NCBI GenBank assembly: GCA_903847205.1
Contig: CAINDA010000024.1
Span: 1 to 64,000, forward strand
Length of the DNA: 64,000 nt
Origin: an uncultured Bacteroidota bacterium
Lineage (GTDB): Bacteria; Bacteroidota; Bacteroidia; 2-12-FULL-35-15
Reading direction: 5' to 3'
How positions within the stretch are numbered: the stretch's first letter is position 1; each line of letters begins with the position of its first letter. Below, piece after piece: positions 37,101-46,200 of this stretch. The notes under the pieces are model-generated. The model was given only the letters and a program-made list of their open reading frames with translations. It was not told the DNA's origin and did not search any database. Both the position numbers and the translations under genes were made by a program.

Positions 37101-37179
37101 CCTGTTGAAAGTACGCCTGAGCAGCGCCAAGGTTCGGAAATAAAACAATTGCGCAAAAGATGGAATATAATTTCTTCAT
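34105..37179 (-). CDS. M1 metallopeptidase with C-terminal barrel-like domain
   Basis: 1024 residues with a signal peptide (FPNLGAAQ). Residues 20 to about 610 form an M1 (gluzincin) aminopeptidase: GGGMEYPNIT (GAMEN equivalent), then THEVGHNWFYG and WMDEGIN give the zinc ligands His, His and Glu plus the catalytic Glu. The C-terminal roughly 390 residues alternate polar and hydrophobic strands (YGRLTYTIFPNETAFQNISL, LKPFSMRLNFQEGG, YADLGTAANEGAGSQKLLYDA), like an outer-membrane beta-barrel. It may be a peptidase anchored through its own barrel (inference). Confidence 0.88.
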   Translation of the reverse strand: MKKLYSIFCAIVLFPNLGAAQAYFQQEVNYTINVKLDDVKNEISADERIEYTNNSPSQLSFIYMHLWANAYKDNTTPLAKQFLSNNDTKFYYSKDDERGYFDQIDFKINGLPAKWELLTDSIDICKLYLNKPLKSGEKITITTPFHVKIPSGRFSRLGHIGQSYQITQWYPKPAVYDRNGWNYMPYLNQGEFYSEFGSFDVSITLPQNYVLGATGDMVDGEKEIEWLNQKVKETEAISSFDSKDQAFPASDAETKTLRFKQSNVHDFAWFCDKRYHVLKGEMETPHSKHKVTTWTMFTNAQGDLWKNSIKDMNDAVYFYSLWNGDYPYNNCTAVDGTISAGGGMEYPNITVIGNAVNDFMLDVVITHEVGHNWFYGMLGSNERVHPWMDEGINSYNELRYVETKYPNKKLVGRMADNRIGRMFDLERYKQKAQYELSYKLPAAKNEDQPIETPAYECTELNYGGVIYSKTAIVFDYLRAYLGEKEMDKAMQRYFDEWHYKHPMPGDFRKVMEQATGKKLSWFFDDLINSSKKLDYSLTFCDKLEDGSWELEVKNRGDINGPVFIQAIKDKQVVNTMIYEGFEDKQTLNFPACDADYFKIDFIENMPEINRNNNTIRSKGLFNKMAPLKLQFLGSLDNPDKAQLFYSPAAGWNNYNKWMLGAAFYNNLLPQKKFEFQLMPLYSFGTKDLAGYGRLTYTIFPNETAFQNISLGITGARYAYSNEQPDLNFNKIAPELNIEFKKSYPRSKIKNTLRYRNITILKDSYTGVISGNDMLYLRTKTMYRFNDVTYQFKKSDALKPFSMRLNFQEGGQRDNASGTSIDEMIKTSLTADYTYKFQKKNKGIDIRFFAGTFIVSNTTSGNVPALNQNRQNDENAFRFRMSGQNGTQDYLYDNIYLGRSETNGILGNQFTETDGGFKFYSTLGQTSKWITAVNLKSSLGNLKLPVNLYADLGTAANEGAGSQKLLYDAGISLSFAKNIFEIYFPLVISKDFQDYKSANNLKYAETIRFTLNLNLMNPFDLVKSI

Positions 37180-37275
37180 GTATTGCTTATATTTAGCATG
37201 AGATATAGGGTTATGAGATTTGAAGTAAATTGTTTTTTATCTCGTTGCTCAATCTCAAATCTCAAACTATTATTT
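37180..37275. repeat. Short intergenic inverted repeat
   Basis: TGAGATTTGA at 37214-37223 is the exact reverse complement of 37255-37264, and extra copies of the TCTCAAA word follow. It is a small palindromic unit between same-strand genes, similar in style to 19400-19490 and 20932-21029. Confidence 0.6.
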
Positions 37276-38418
37276 TTATTTAAAAACTTCCTCCAGTTTT
37301 TTTTCTAAATCTTGTCCTCTCAGGTTTTTTGCAATAATATTTCCTTTTTTATCAATAAGCACATTGTAGGGAATTCCTTTAAAATTATAAAGCGACACAA
37401 CAGGCGACTGCCAAGCATTAAAATCGCATACATGATTTGTCCATGCTAAATTATCTTTTTGAACTGCCTGTTTCCATTTGCCTGCATCTTTATCCAATGA
37501 AACACTGAATACATCAAATCCTTTTGATTTATATTTGCCGTAAGCAGCAACCACATTAGGGTTTTCTGCTCTGCAGGGGCTGCACCAGGAAGCCCAGAAA
37601 TCAAGAAGCACTATTTTCCCTTTTAACGACGAAAGCGACAAAGGCTTGCCATCAGCTGTATTCATTGTTATTTCGGGAGCGGGCGCTCCGATTATTAATC
37701 TTTTCTTAGACAATACATCCTCGTGAAAAGCCTTTATATATGGTGAGTTAGGGTATTTTGAAAATAAATTTTCATCTGCTTTAACATAGGAATTCCAGAA
37801 ATCTTCAGAAGGCAGCTGCTGCACAGCAGCAATAGAAGCAAATGAAACAGGGTGTTTGTCGATAAAACCCTCAAGGAATTTATTCTGCTGGGCAACCAAT
37901 ATATTGTATTTCGATTCTAAAACTGCGCTCATAGAATCAACACGGGTTGGTTCCATACCATGCATCTTAGAATAAGATTCAAAAGCCTTTTGCAGTGAAT
38001 CCCGTTTTAAATAATTTTTACCTGATTCACGGTTGATTTCCACAAATAATTTTGAATCAGGAGAACCTTCAACGTTGTATGTGTTGCCCAGGTCATCGGC
38101 ATCTCCGGTCAACGTGACTTTTTGATCTTTATCAAAAATTAAAGTTGCAAAATTTTTGTCTGTTAATTTTAAGCGGTAAAAACCTATTTCTTTAATTGAA
38201 GGAGTCATTGTGAATTCACCTTTTTCATTCAGTTTAGCAGTGTCAACACTCTTTAAACCGGAAGGGGCCATCAATTCTAAATAAACATCTTCGCCATGAG
38301 CCTTGGCCAGTTTCCCTTTTAATTCAAAACCGCCTGAAGACTGAGGGTTGGTATTTGAGCAGGCTGCTAACATTATAAATGGCAGTGCAATTGAAATGTG
38401 TTTGAGTTTAAATTTCAT
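37276..38418 (-). CDS. Thiol-disulfide oxidoreductase lipoprotein (DUF4369 + TlpA-like thioredoxin)
   Basis: 380 residues with a lipoprotein signal (PFIMLAACSNT). Residues 30-130 are the beta-rich DUF4369 domain (FELKGKLAKAHGEDVYLEL, KVTLTGDADDLG). A helical linker follows, then a TlpA/ResA-like thioredoxin domain: GKIVLLDFWASWCSPCRAENP (redox CSPC), later GIPYNVLIDKKGNIIAK with the cis-Pro. It acts in the periplasm in reducing or isomerising disulfides. It lies between gatB and the M1 peptidase on the same strand, with gaps near 100 bp. Confidence 0.92.
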   Translation of the reverse strand: MKFKLKHISIALPFIMLAACSNTNPQSSGGFELKGKLAKAHGEDVYLELMAPSGLKSVDTAKLNEKGEFTMTPSIKEIGFYRLKLTDKNFATLIFDKDQKVTLTGDADDLGNTYNVEGSPDSKLFVEINRESGKNYLKRDSLQKAFESYSKMHGMEPTRVDSMSAVLESKYNILVAQQNKFLEGFIDKHPVSFASIAAVQQLPSEDFWNSYVKADENLFSKYPNSPYIKAFHEDVLSKKRLIIGAPAPEITMNTADGKPLSLSSLKGKIVLLDFWASWCSPCRAENPNVVAAYGKYKSKGFDVFSVSLDKDAGKWKQAVQKDNLAWTNHVCDFNAWQSPVVSLYNFKGIPYNVLIDKKGNIIAKNLRGQDLEKKLEEVFK

Positions 38419-38546
38419 AAGTTTATTTTTTTATCTTTTAATTAATCTTTCTGCAAAGGGCATGGGGATTAGGTGTTATTTAAATTATATGTTATTATTG
38501 TTAATCATTTTTTTTACGTGAGCCTTCCTCCCTTGAGGAATGGAGA

Positions 38547-39995
38547 TTAAGAGGAGAGGTATTCTTTAACCAGCTCTGTAGCGGCTTTGGGGTCGGCTTT
38601 TCCTTTTGACAATTTCATTACTTCCCCCATAAATAAACCTAATAAAGTCACTTTCCCGTTTTTATATTCTATAACTTTTTCAGGATATTTTGCGATGGCC
38701 TGTTTTACAAATTCTGTTATTGCACCGCTGTCGCTTTCCTGTATCCAGTTGTTTTCTTCGGCAATCTGCATCGGTGATTTATCAGGCACTTCAATCATTT
38801 TTGGAAATATTTTTTGAATTGCAATAGTGTGGCTTACCTTCCCGCTGTCAATAAAATCAACTAATTCGGCAATTCGTTCAGCCGAAATTCTAAAGTCGGA
38901 AATATGAAGAGCATTATCATTCAGAAATGATTTTATCTGCACTGTGAGCCAGTTGGCTGCGGATTTTATGCTTTTTGTTTTAGCGATTATATCTTCAAAG
39001 TACAATGCAATTTCCTTCGAATCGGTTAATACACCTGCATCATAGGCCGACAAGCCCAATGCCTGGTATTTCTTAAATAATTCATTTGGAAGCGGCGGAA
39101 GTGAGCTTTTTATTTTTGAAATATACTCTTGTGTCACAACCACAGGCTGTAAATCAGGCTCTGGGAAATAGCGGTAATCATTTGCCATTTCTTTGCTCCG
39201 TAATACAAATGTTGCTCCTGTAACCGCATTAAAACTGCGTGTGTCCTGCGAAATTTCTTCCCCATTTTCAATCGCTTCAATCTGGCGTTTCGCCTCAAAC
39301 TCAATTGCGCGCTGTACATTGCGGATAGAGTTCATGTTTTTTACTTCAGTTCGTCTTCCAAATGTTTTGCTGCCTTTCAATCTCACAGAAACGTTGGCAT
39401 CACAGCGCAGGCTGCCTTCTTCCATGTTGCCGTCGCAGATTTCGAGGTAACGTACAAGCTTGCGCACTTCAGTTAAATATTTATACGCTTCCTCTCCGCT
39501 TCGCATTTCAGGTTCACTCACAATCTCCACTAAGGCTACACCAGCACGGTTTAAATCAATCAATGTATCAAAGGGGTCAATATCATGTATGCTTTTTCCC
39601 GCATCTTCTTCCATGTGAATGCGGGTGATATTTATGTTTTTTTCTGACCCGTCATCCTCCTTAATAGTAATGTAACCGCCGGTGCAGATAGGCGTTTTGT
39701 CCTGTGTTATCTGGTAGCCTTTCGGCAGATCTGCATAAAAATAATTTTTTCGTGCATACTCGTTAAACTCACGGATGGTGCATTTACAGGCCAGACCCAG
39801 ACGAACGGCAAACTCAATTACTTTTTTATTTGTTTTTGGCAGTGTGCCCGGATGTCCTAATGAAATTGGACTTATACTGGTATTTGGAAGTCCGCCGAAA
39901 GTGGCAGCATCGCAGGAATAGGCTTTACTGCTGGTTGATAGCTGTGCGTGAACTTCTAAACCAATTACAGTTTCGTATTTATCGTAAATGCTCAT
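38547..39995 (-). CDS. gatB: Asp-tRNA(Asn)/Glu-tRNA(Gln) amidotransferase subunit B
   Basis: 482 residues, full length. It opens with YETVIGLEVHAQL. GatB-characteristic blocks follow: ISLGHPGTLPKTNKKVIEFAVRLGLA, RKNYFYADLPKGYQITQ, LIDLNRAGVALVEIVSEPEMRS and ANDYRYFPEPDLQPV. The tail is the GatB/Yqey tRNA-contacting domain. With GatA and GatC (not in this window) it converts mischarged Glu-tRNA(Gln) and Asp-tRNA(Asn) to Gln- and Asn-tRNA. Confidence 0.97.
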   Translation of the reverse strand: MSIYDKYETVIGLEVHAQLSTSSKAYSCDAATFGGLPNTSISPISLGHPGTLPKTNKKVIEFAVRLGLACKCTIREFNEYARKNYFYADLPKGYQITQDKTPICTGGYITIKEDDGSEKNINITRIHMEEDAGKSIHDIDPFDTLIDLNRAGVALVEIVSEPEMRSGEEAYKYLTEVRKLVRYLEICDGNMEEGSLRCDANVSVRLKGSKTFGRRTEVKNMNSIRNVQRAIEFEAKRQIEAIENGEEISQDTRSFNAVTGATFVLRSKEMANDYRYFPEPDLQPVVVTQEYISKIKSSLPPLPNELFKKYQALGLSAYDAGVLTDSKEIALYFEDIIAKTKSIKSAANWLTVQIKSFLNDNALHISDFRISAERIAELVDFIDSGKVSHTIAIQKIFPKMIEVPDKSPMQIAEENNWIQESDSGAITEFVKQAIAKYPEKVIEYKNGKVTLLGLFMGEVMKLSKGKADPKAATELVKEYLSS

Positions 39996-40283
39996 TTTTT
40001 AAGGATCGGCTTTTTTAAGGATGCTAAAGATACAAATTTTTGTATGAGGATATACGCTGAAGAATTTGAAGTTTTTTGTTTAAAAAAAGCGTACTGCACC
40101 GGTCCTGCTTTGCGGCCCGCTTTTGGCCATTTTCTTTTCTATTAAAAAGGCTTTGTCGATTTTTTTCTTACTTTTACTCTGCAAAAAAAATGGCAGAAAT
40201 GAGAATGAAATAACTTAAATAAAGCTGATTGATTTTCTGGCGGGAGTACAGATAAAGAATTAATCATGTAACAATTTTGTAAA

Positions 40284-40532
40284 ATGAATGATTTAAAAAT
40301 AAAAGTGGAAGCAGCCTTAGAGCAGATCCGCCCGTATTTACTGGCCGATGGAGGCAATGTAGCTCTTGTTGAAATTACTGATGATAAAATTGTTAAGGTG
40401 GAATTACTCAATGCATGTAAATCATGTTCAATGAGTATGATGACATTGAAAGCCGGTATAGAAGAAACAATTATGCGTGAAGTACCCGAAATAAAAGGCG
40501 TTGAAGCTGTTAATTTTGCAACTGCCCTTTAA
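40284..40532 (+). CDS. NifU-like C-terminal domain iron-sulfur scaffold
   Basis: 82 residues, a stand-alone NifU C-terminal domain. The fold signature is VEAALEQIRPYLLADGGNVALVEI, and the cluster-binding pair lies in LNACKSCSMSMMTLKAGIEE (C-x2-C). Such proteins hold and transfer [4Fe-4S] clusters. The next gene starts 39 bp later on the same strand and may be co-transcribed, although no functional link is apparent. Confidence 0.93.
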   Translation: MNDLKIKVEAALEQIRPYLLADGGNVALVEITDDKIVKVELLNACKSCSMSMMTLKAGIEETIMREVPEIKGVEAVNFATAL

Positions 40533-40571
40533 TTTTCTACGTCCCCCCAAAAATTAAATAATAAAAAATAG

Positions 40572-41930
40572 ATGGAAAATGTAAGATTATTGTATGCAGT
40601 GCTTTTTCTTTCCTGCATTGGATTGTTTCATTCCTGCACTCCTAAGCTTGATGTCCCAAAGCCGGACGGCGGTACGGCGGATTTTTCTAAAACTATCGCC
40701 ATCGGCGGAAATTATATGGCAGGCTACCAGGACGGGGCTTTGTATCTAAAAGGACAAAAACTTTGTCTGCCTGCATTGCTAGCAGAACAATTCAAATTAG
40801 CCGGCGGAGGTGCATTTGGCCAGGCGTTGATGCCCGATAATGAGGGCTTAGGAATGAATGACAAAGTCTGGGTTGGAAAATATGTAAGCAGGTTTCATTT
40901 GAATTATAAAACAGACTGCCAGGGAGTTTCATCTCTGATGCCGATAAACAGTGCTGTTTCTTTAGGTGCTGCAACTCCTTATTTAACGGGGATGGCAGGT
41001 AACAGCGTCCAGAATTTTGCAGTACCCTTCGCGGTTACCGCCAATTATTTTACACCTTCTTTTGATGTTTTTTCTATTGGCAACAGCAACCCTTACTATA
41101 ACCGTTTTGCAAGCCAGCCGGGTGTATCAACAATTTTTGCTGATGCAAAAGCGCAAAATGCAAAATTTATCACTGCATGGCTGGGTATGGAAGATATTTA
41201 TAATTATGCCTCCAGCGGCGGAAAGGGGCCGGCAATTCAATCGTCCGCAAGTTTCAGTGCACGCTTAGATACATTGCTTGGCGGGCTGACAGCAAACGGC
41301 GCAAAAGGTGTTATTGCTACAATACCTGATTTTAGGTCATTCCCGTATTATACTTTAGTTGCTTGGGACAATGCTGTAATGACTAAGGTGCAGGCCGATT
41401 CATTGAATGATATTTATATTCCTGCGGGGCTTACTCAGATTCATTTTGCTCCGGGTCGTAATGGTTTTGTTATCAATGATGCTGCTGCGTTCGGCGGTGT
41501 CCGCCAGATGCATAAGGGGGAGTATATTACTTTGTCTGTACCGATTGATTCAATGAAATGCAATAAATACGGGTTATTAATTAATACCATTAATAACTGT
41601 TATGCGCTTGACAGCTCAGAAGTTTTTATGATTGATCAGGCGGTAAATACTTATAACGCTGTGATAACACAAAAAGCGGCCCAGTATAATTTTGCATTGG
41701 CTGATATGCATTCTTATTTCAATTCTGTTAAAACCGGCATCAAATGGAACGGTGCTGATTTTAACGCAGAATTTGTTACAGGAGGCTTTTTTAGTTTAGA
41801 CGGATACACACCCAATCAAAAAGGGTACGCATTAATAGCAAATGAATTTATTAAAGCGATTAACCTGAAATTTAATGCTGCTGTTCCTCCCGTTAACTGC
41901 GTTGAATGCGATGGTGTTTTGTTTCCATAA
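40572..41930 (+). CDS. SGNH/GDSL-family lipoprotein with degenerate active site
   Basis: 452 residues with a lipoprotein-like signal (LFLSCIGLFHSC). It matches the Bacteroidota lipoprotein branch of SGNH hydrolases along its length, but all three catalytic blocks are altered. Block I reads GGNYMAGYQDGALY, where the family has GNSLTAG, so Ser is Tyr48. Block III reads WLGMEDIYNYASSGG where the family has GNND, so Asn is Glu207. Block V reads SLDGYTPNQKGYALIANEF where the family has DG-x-H-P, so His is Thr413. The fold is therefore probably kept while esterase activity is probably lost. It may bind a lipid or glycan (inference). Confidence 0.82.
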   Translation: MENVRLLYAVLFLSCIGLFHSCTPKLDVPKPDGGTADFSKTIAIGGNYMAGYQDGALYLKGQKLCLPALLAEQFKLAGGGAFGQALMPDNEGLGMNDKVWVGKYVSRFHLNYKTDCQGVSSLMPINSAVSLGAATPYLTGMAGNSVQNFAVPFAVTANYFTPSFDVFSIGNSNPYYNRFASQPGVSTIFADAKAQNAKFITAWLGMEDIYNYASSGGKGPAIQSSASFSARLDTLLGGLTANGAKGVIATIPDFRSFPYYTLVAWDNAVMTKVQADSLNDIYIPAGLTQIHFAPGRNGFVINDAAAFGGVRQMHKGEYITLSVPIDSMKCNKYGLLINTINNCYALDSSEVFMIDQAVNTYNAVITQKAAQYNFALADMHSYFNSVKTGIKWNGADFNAEFVTGGFFSLDGYTPNQKGYALIANEFIKAINLKFNAAVPPVNCVECDGVLFP

Positions 41931-42018
41931 ATGCCGGTTGCGACAATAAAAATTTAACAATTACATTCAGGCAAAAAAATATTCAAGAGTATTTTGTTTT
42001 TTTATAAATAATAAATGT

Positions 42019-42026
42019 TAGATTTG
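42019..42026 (+). promoter_or_regulatory. -7 box TAGATTTG of tRNA-Phe
   Basis: A perfect TAnnTTTG match followed by CGC, 24 bp before the mature tRNA 5' end. A TTTG at 41994-41997 is at plausible -33 spacing. Confidence 0.65.
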
Positions 42027-42049
42027 CGCTCCAATAAAATCAATGAGCT

Positions 42050-42122
42050 GGTACCCTAGCTCAGTTGGTAGAGCAAAGGACTGAAAATCCTTGTGTCACT
42101 GGTTCGATTCCAGTGGGTACCA
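42050..42122 (+). tRNA. tRNA-Phe (GAA)
   Basis: 73 nt. The acceptor stem is GGTACCC/GGGTACC. The D arm is GCTC AGTTGGTA GAGC. The anticodon stem-loop is AAGGA CTGAAAA TCCTT with anticodon GAA at 42083-42085, a variable loop GTGTC follows, and the T arm is ACTGG TTCGATT CCAGT. CCA is not encoded. Confidence 0.97.
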
Positions 42123-42134
42123 CAGTTCAAAATC

Positions 42135-42165
42135 AAGCCTTTACAGAAATGTAATGGCTTTTTTT
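42135..42165 (+). terminator. Terminator of tRNA-Phe
   Basis: An AAGCC-t-TTACA / TGTAA-t-GGCTT stem with a GAAA tetraloop, followed by a T-run, 12 bp past the tRNA. Confidence 0.88.
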
Positions 42166-42243
42166 ATTTACAAGTGGCTTTAATATTTCAATTTGCATTC
42201 CTCAAAGTGCATAAATGTAATTCACATAAATAGCTTCAATTTT

Positions 42244-42438
42244 TTAACAAACCCCATTACAAATATCTGCATTGCCATATTCATCGCATTTTAAATTATC
42301 AATTTGATAAAAATTATTTTGTTCTGCGGCAATTGAATCAGAAATTTTTACATTATGCTTTTCAGCTCCGGCAATAATATTATCTATCGCGGTATTCAAT
42401 TTTGTTTTTAATGTGTTATAAAAAGAAGGATGATTCAT
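42244..42438 (-). CDS. Small hypothetical protein
   Basis: 64 residues and not recognised. It is mostly helical in appearance (NTLKTKLNTAIDNIIAGAEKH) and ends in a Cys-containing tail (LKCDEYGNADICNGVC) with three cysteines. It has no signal peptide. A perfect -7 box (42482-42489, minus strand) lies 44 bp upstream of the ATG, and the residue composition is protein-like, which supports a real gene. Confidence 0.55.
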   Translation of the reverse strand: MNHPSFYNTLKTKLNTAIDNIIAGAEKHNVKISDSIAAEQNNFYQIDNLKCDEYGNADICNGVC

Positions 42439-42481
42439 ATTGATTATATAAGTAATGAAAATATGTTTTCTATCTATAGTG

Positions 42482-42489
42482 CAAAACTA
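42482..42489 (-). promoter_or_regulatory. -7 box TAGTTTTG of the 64-residue protein gene
   Basis: The minus strand reads TAGTTTTG followed by CAC, a perfect TAnnTTTG match. Confidence 0.5.
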
Positions 42490-42618
42490 CCGGAAGCAGG
42501 CGAAAAAAGTATTACACAATTTATGCGTTGTGTTATAAGATTCACATATCGTGTGATCAATTTTGCAGGTTCGTAAGACAAAACTTAAAAAAGTAAAATT
42601 TTGCGAGTTTGAAATATT

Positions 42619-42626
42619 TACTTTTG
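42619..42626 (+). promoter_or_regulatory. -7 box TACTTTTG of the 86-residue protein gene
   Basis: A perfect TAnnTTTG match, 16 bp before the ATG at 42643. Confidence 0.55.
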
Positions 42627-42642
42627 GAAAAAATAAAAAACT

Positions 42643-42903
42643 ATGAAAAATAAACGTGTTGTTTTAATTGTCATATTAATATTGGTTGGCGCAGGATATC
42701 TCTTCTATCAATTTAAACATACAAACGACAGAGCATCGCACATACATTCAGTATTAGAGAAACATCACCTGCAATATCAAGATTTGAATTCACTTTCCCC
42801 GGCCTTAGATAAATTTAGCTCGGAAGAAATAGAAAGATTTAATGATAAGGTTGATATGATAATAGATTCAATTGACAAAACTCCGATTCCTGCAAAGCCA
42901 TAA
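42643..42903 (+). CDS. Small membrane-anchored hypothetical protein
   Basis: 86 residues. One N-terminal membrane helix (VVLIVILILVGAGYLFYQF) is followed by about 60 charged residues predicted helical (LDKFSSEEIERFNDKVDMII). The helix lacks a cleavage site, so it probably stays anchored with the tail in the periplasm. No family was recognised. It has its own promoter. Confidence 0.65.
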   Translation: MKNKRVVLIVILILVGAGYLFYQFKHTNDRASHIHSVLEKHHLQYQDLNSLSPALDKFSSEEIERFNDKVDMIIDSIDKTPIPAKP

Positions 42904-43254
42904 ATATTTTATTCTGTTTAATTCCTGTTCAATAATCAATTAATTTTCTCAATTATAAAATTGTTACATTATTGTTAACAAAAAAACTTCCATACTATGG
43001 CAGTCTTAATGTTATGAAAAATTTACTGCCTTAATACTCCGCTGAAATAGGCAGATGCAATGCCTTTAGCAATAAAAGCCTGTGCCCCGATAAACTTTAA
43101 AATAATAATTTAGAGAATTATTGTTTTTTAAAATCAGCGAAAACGCAGAATAATAGATTTAGCTGCTGCGAAATTATTGTCGAACTTTGCACCCGCAAAT
43201 TTCCGCTCGTAAAAACTATTCAAATAAATAATTTATAATTTAATTACTGCTCCC
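42904..43254. other. Leader region of the giant repeat gene
   Basis: 351 bp without a gene. GAACTTTG at 43182-43189, followed by CACC, resembles a -7 box with the first base changed and would give a leader of about 60 nt. A weak AT-only hairpin lies near 43100-43130. Nothing else was recognised. Confidence 0.4.
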
Positions 43255-46200
43255 ATGAAATTTATAAAACTACTTTCTCTTTCATTATTTTTTCTTTTTG
43301 TTTTTCAATCGGCAAAGTCTCAAACAGTCACTGTTGTTACTCCAAACGGCGGCGAGGTGCTTTATGCCTGCCAGAGTTATAACATTACCTGGAGCCAGAC
43401 GGGAAGTCCGTCAAATTATTGGAACATTGATTATTCTTCAAACGGCGGTACTACCTGGACTTCTGTTGCCAGCAATCTTTTGGTGTCAACAGGCACTTTT
43501 GCCTGGACAGTTCCAAACTTACAGTCGAGCACAGTGATCATGCGTATCATGGATGCCGTAAATAATGCAGTAACCGACCAAAGCAATTCCAATTTTACAA
43601 TTAATATTCCAATAACGGTAACTGTTCCAAACGGCAGTGAAAGCTGGCTTGCAGGAACAAGTCAGAATATTACCTGGAACGCTGTGGGGACTTCTGGAGT
43701 TTTTGATATTTATTATTCAATCAACGGAGGAAGTTCATGGAATACGATAGCATATAATTATACAACAGGCGCCGGCACCTACGCCTGGACTATTCCTAAT
43801 AACCCTTCGGCATTCTGTCTTGTAAGAGTTCAGGATCATACCACCGGATGTATGATTGATAACAGTAATAATAATTTTACCATTGTTGCGGCAACTCCAA
43901 TTCTTATAACGCCGAATGTTGCGGCAACAATGTATATGAACTGTGTTTACACCATTACCTGGAATACCAGCACATTTTATTCTCCGGTGAAATTAGAATA
44001 TTCCACAAACAGCGGCTCCACCTGGGTTACCATTGTTTCTTCAACTTCAAACTCCGGTGCATACAGCTGGACTGTTCCAAGTACTGCTTCCAGCAGCTGT
44101 CTCGTAAGAGCAAGCAATACAGCCGATCTTACTTCGCTTGATGTAAGCAATGCAGTTTTCACAATTGCTCCTTCAGTTACTATTGTGTCGCCAAACGGAA
44201 CCGAAACATTAACAGGCTGCAGCAATTACACCATCACCTGGAACAAAACTAATTGTCTAGGCAACTGGAATATTGCTTATTCGGCTGATAATGGTTCCAC
44301 CTGGAATTATATTGTTTACAACCTTACTAACACCGGCACCAACAGCCAGACATATGTATGGTATGTTCCTAACAATATTTCTACAACGCAGGCGCTTATT
44401 CGTGTTGAATCATATAATAGTCCGGGAACATATTTCGATGCGAGCAATTCAGTTTTTAATATTAATCCAAATAATAATATTGCAGTTACCGCGCCTAACG
44501 GAAGCGAAACATGGGTAGGATGCTCATCTTATACCATCAGCTGGACAAAATTAAGCTCTCCATGCAACACTTATTTCAATTTATATTACTCCTTAAATAA
44601 TGGAACATCTTATAATTTAATTACATCGGTAAATGATAATGGACTTACCTCACAGTCCTATTCATGGAGCATTCCGAATACATTAACCAGCACGCAGTGC
44701 CTCGTTAAAGTAGTATCAGGTAACTGGCCCACAGTTTTTGATGTAAGCAATGCGATGTTTACAATTACTCCGAGCGCGGATGTAACAGTTGTAAGTCCAA
44801 ATGGGGGAGAGGTTTGGCAGGGACTTACGTCTCATACGATTACCTGGAGCAATTTAAGCGGTGCTTCCGGATTATATAATGTGGAATATTCTACCAACAG
44901 CGGTTCTAACTGGACTACCCTTGCAACAAACATTTCCGGAAATTCTTATAACTGGGTATCTGTGCCAAACACGCCCAGTACAACATGTCTGGTAAGAGTA
45001 ACTGATTATATTAACCCTTGCAAATATGATGTGAGCAATGCTGTTTTCACAATTTCTCCTGCAACACCAATAATGACAGCCCCTAATGGAGGGCAGACTT
45101 TTAATGTTGGCTGTACAGCAATCATAACCTGGAATCCTGCGACTTATTATTCTACCATTGATTTATTCTATTCTTCTAACGGCGGAATCAGTTACACAGC
45201 AATCGCTTCTTCATTAACTAATAACGGCTATTACACCTGGACTGTTCCTAATGCAGCATCAGCAAACTGCTTAATAAAAGTTGCTAATTCGGCTGACAAT
45301 GCTGTGTTTGATATCAGTGATGCTCCTTTTACTATCAGTGTTCCATTAACAGTTACTGCTGCAAACGGCGGTGAAACCTGGATTGGCTGCAGCACCTACA
45401 ATATTACCTGGACTAAATCTACCTGCTTAGGCAACTGGAATATTTATTATTCGATAAACAACGGTACAGCCTGGACTTTAATAGCAAACTATGTAACCAA
45501 CACAGGGTCGGCTTCTCAAAGTTATGCGTGGCAGGTGCCTAACGGAATCACTACAACGCAGGCATTGATTAAAGTTGAATCCTACAATAACCCTTCAACT
45601 TATTCTGATGTGAGTGATGCTGTTTTCAATATTAACCCAAGTAATGATATTACTGTAACTGCGCCAAATGGAGGGCAGACATTAACTGCATTAACAACGT
45701 ACGCTGTTACATGGACCAACCTGCCTTCAGCTTCGGGGCAATACACGCTTCAGTATTCAACTAACAACGGGACTTCTTACAGTACCATCGTAAGTAATAT
45801 TACCGGCAATACTTATTCCTGGACTGTACCAAATACATCCAGCTCGCAATGTTTAATTAAAGTAATCGACTATGTTAATCCCTGCAAGTTCGATGTGAGC
45901 GATGCGGTGTTTACAATCAATCCGGCAGGACCGGTACTCTTGTCGCCTAATGGAGGGGAAACAGTATATATCGGTTGTACAGCAAGTATAACATGGGCTG
46001 CCGCCACTTTCATTTCTACCGTTAAGCTGGAGTATTCAACCAACAATGGCTCTACATGGACACTCATCACTTCCGGCACATCAAATACTGGAAGTTATTC
46101 CTGGACAGTCCCAAATACGGTTTCAGCGAATTGTATAATTAAAGCAAGCAACACTTCCAATCTTACTTTATTCGATGTGAGCGATGCTGTATTTGCAATC

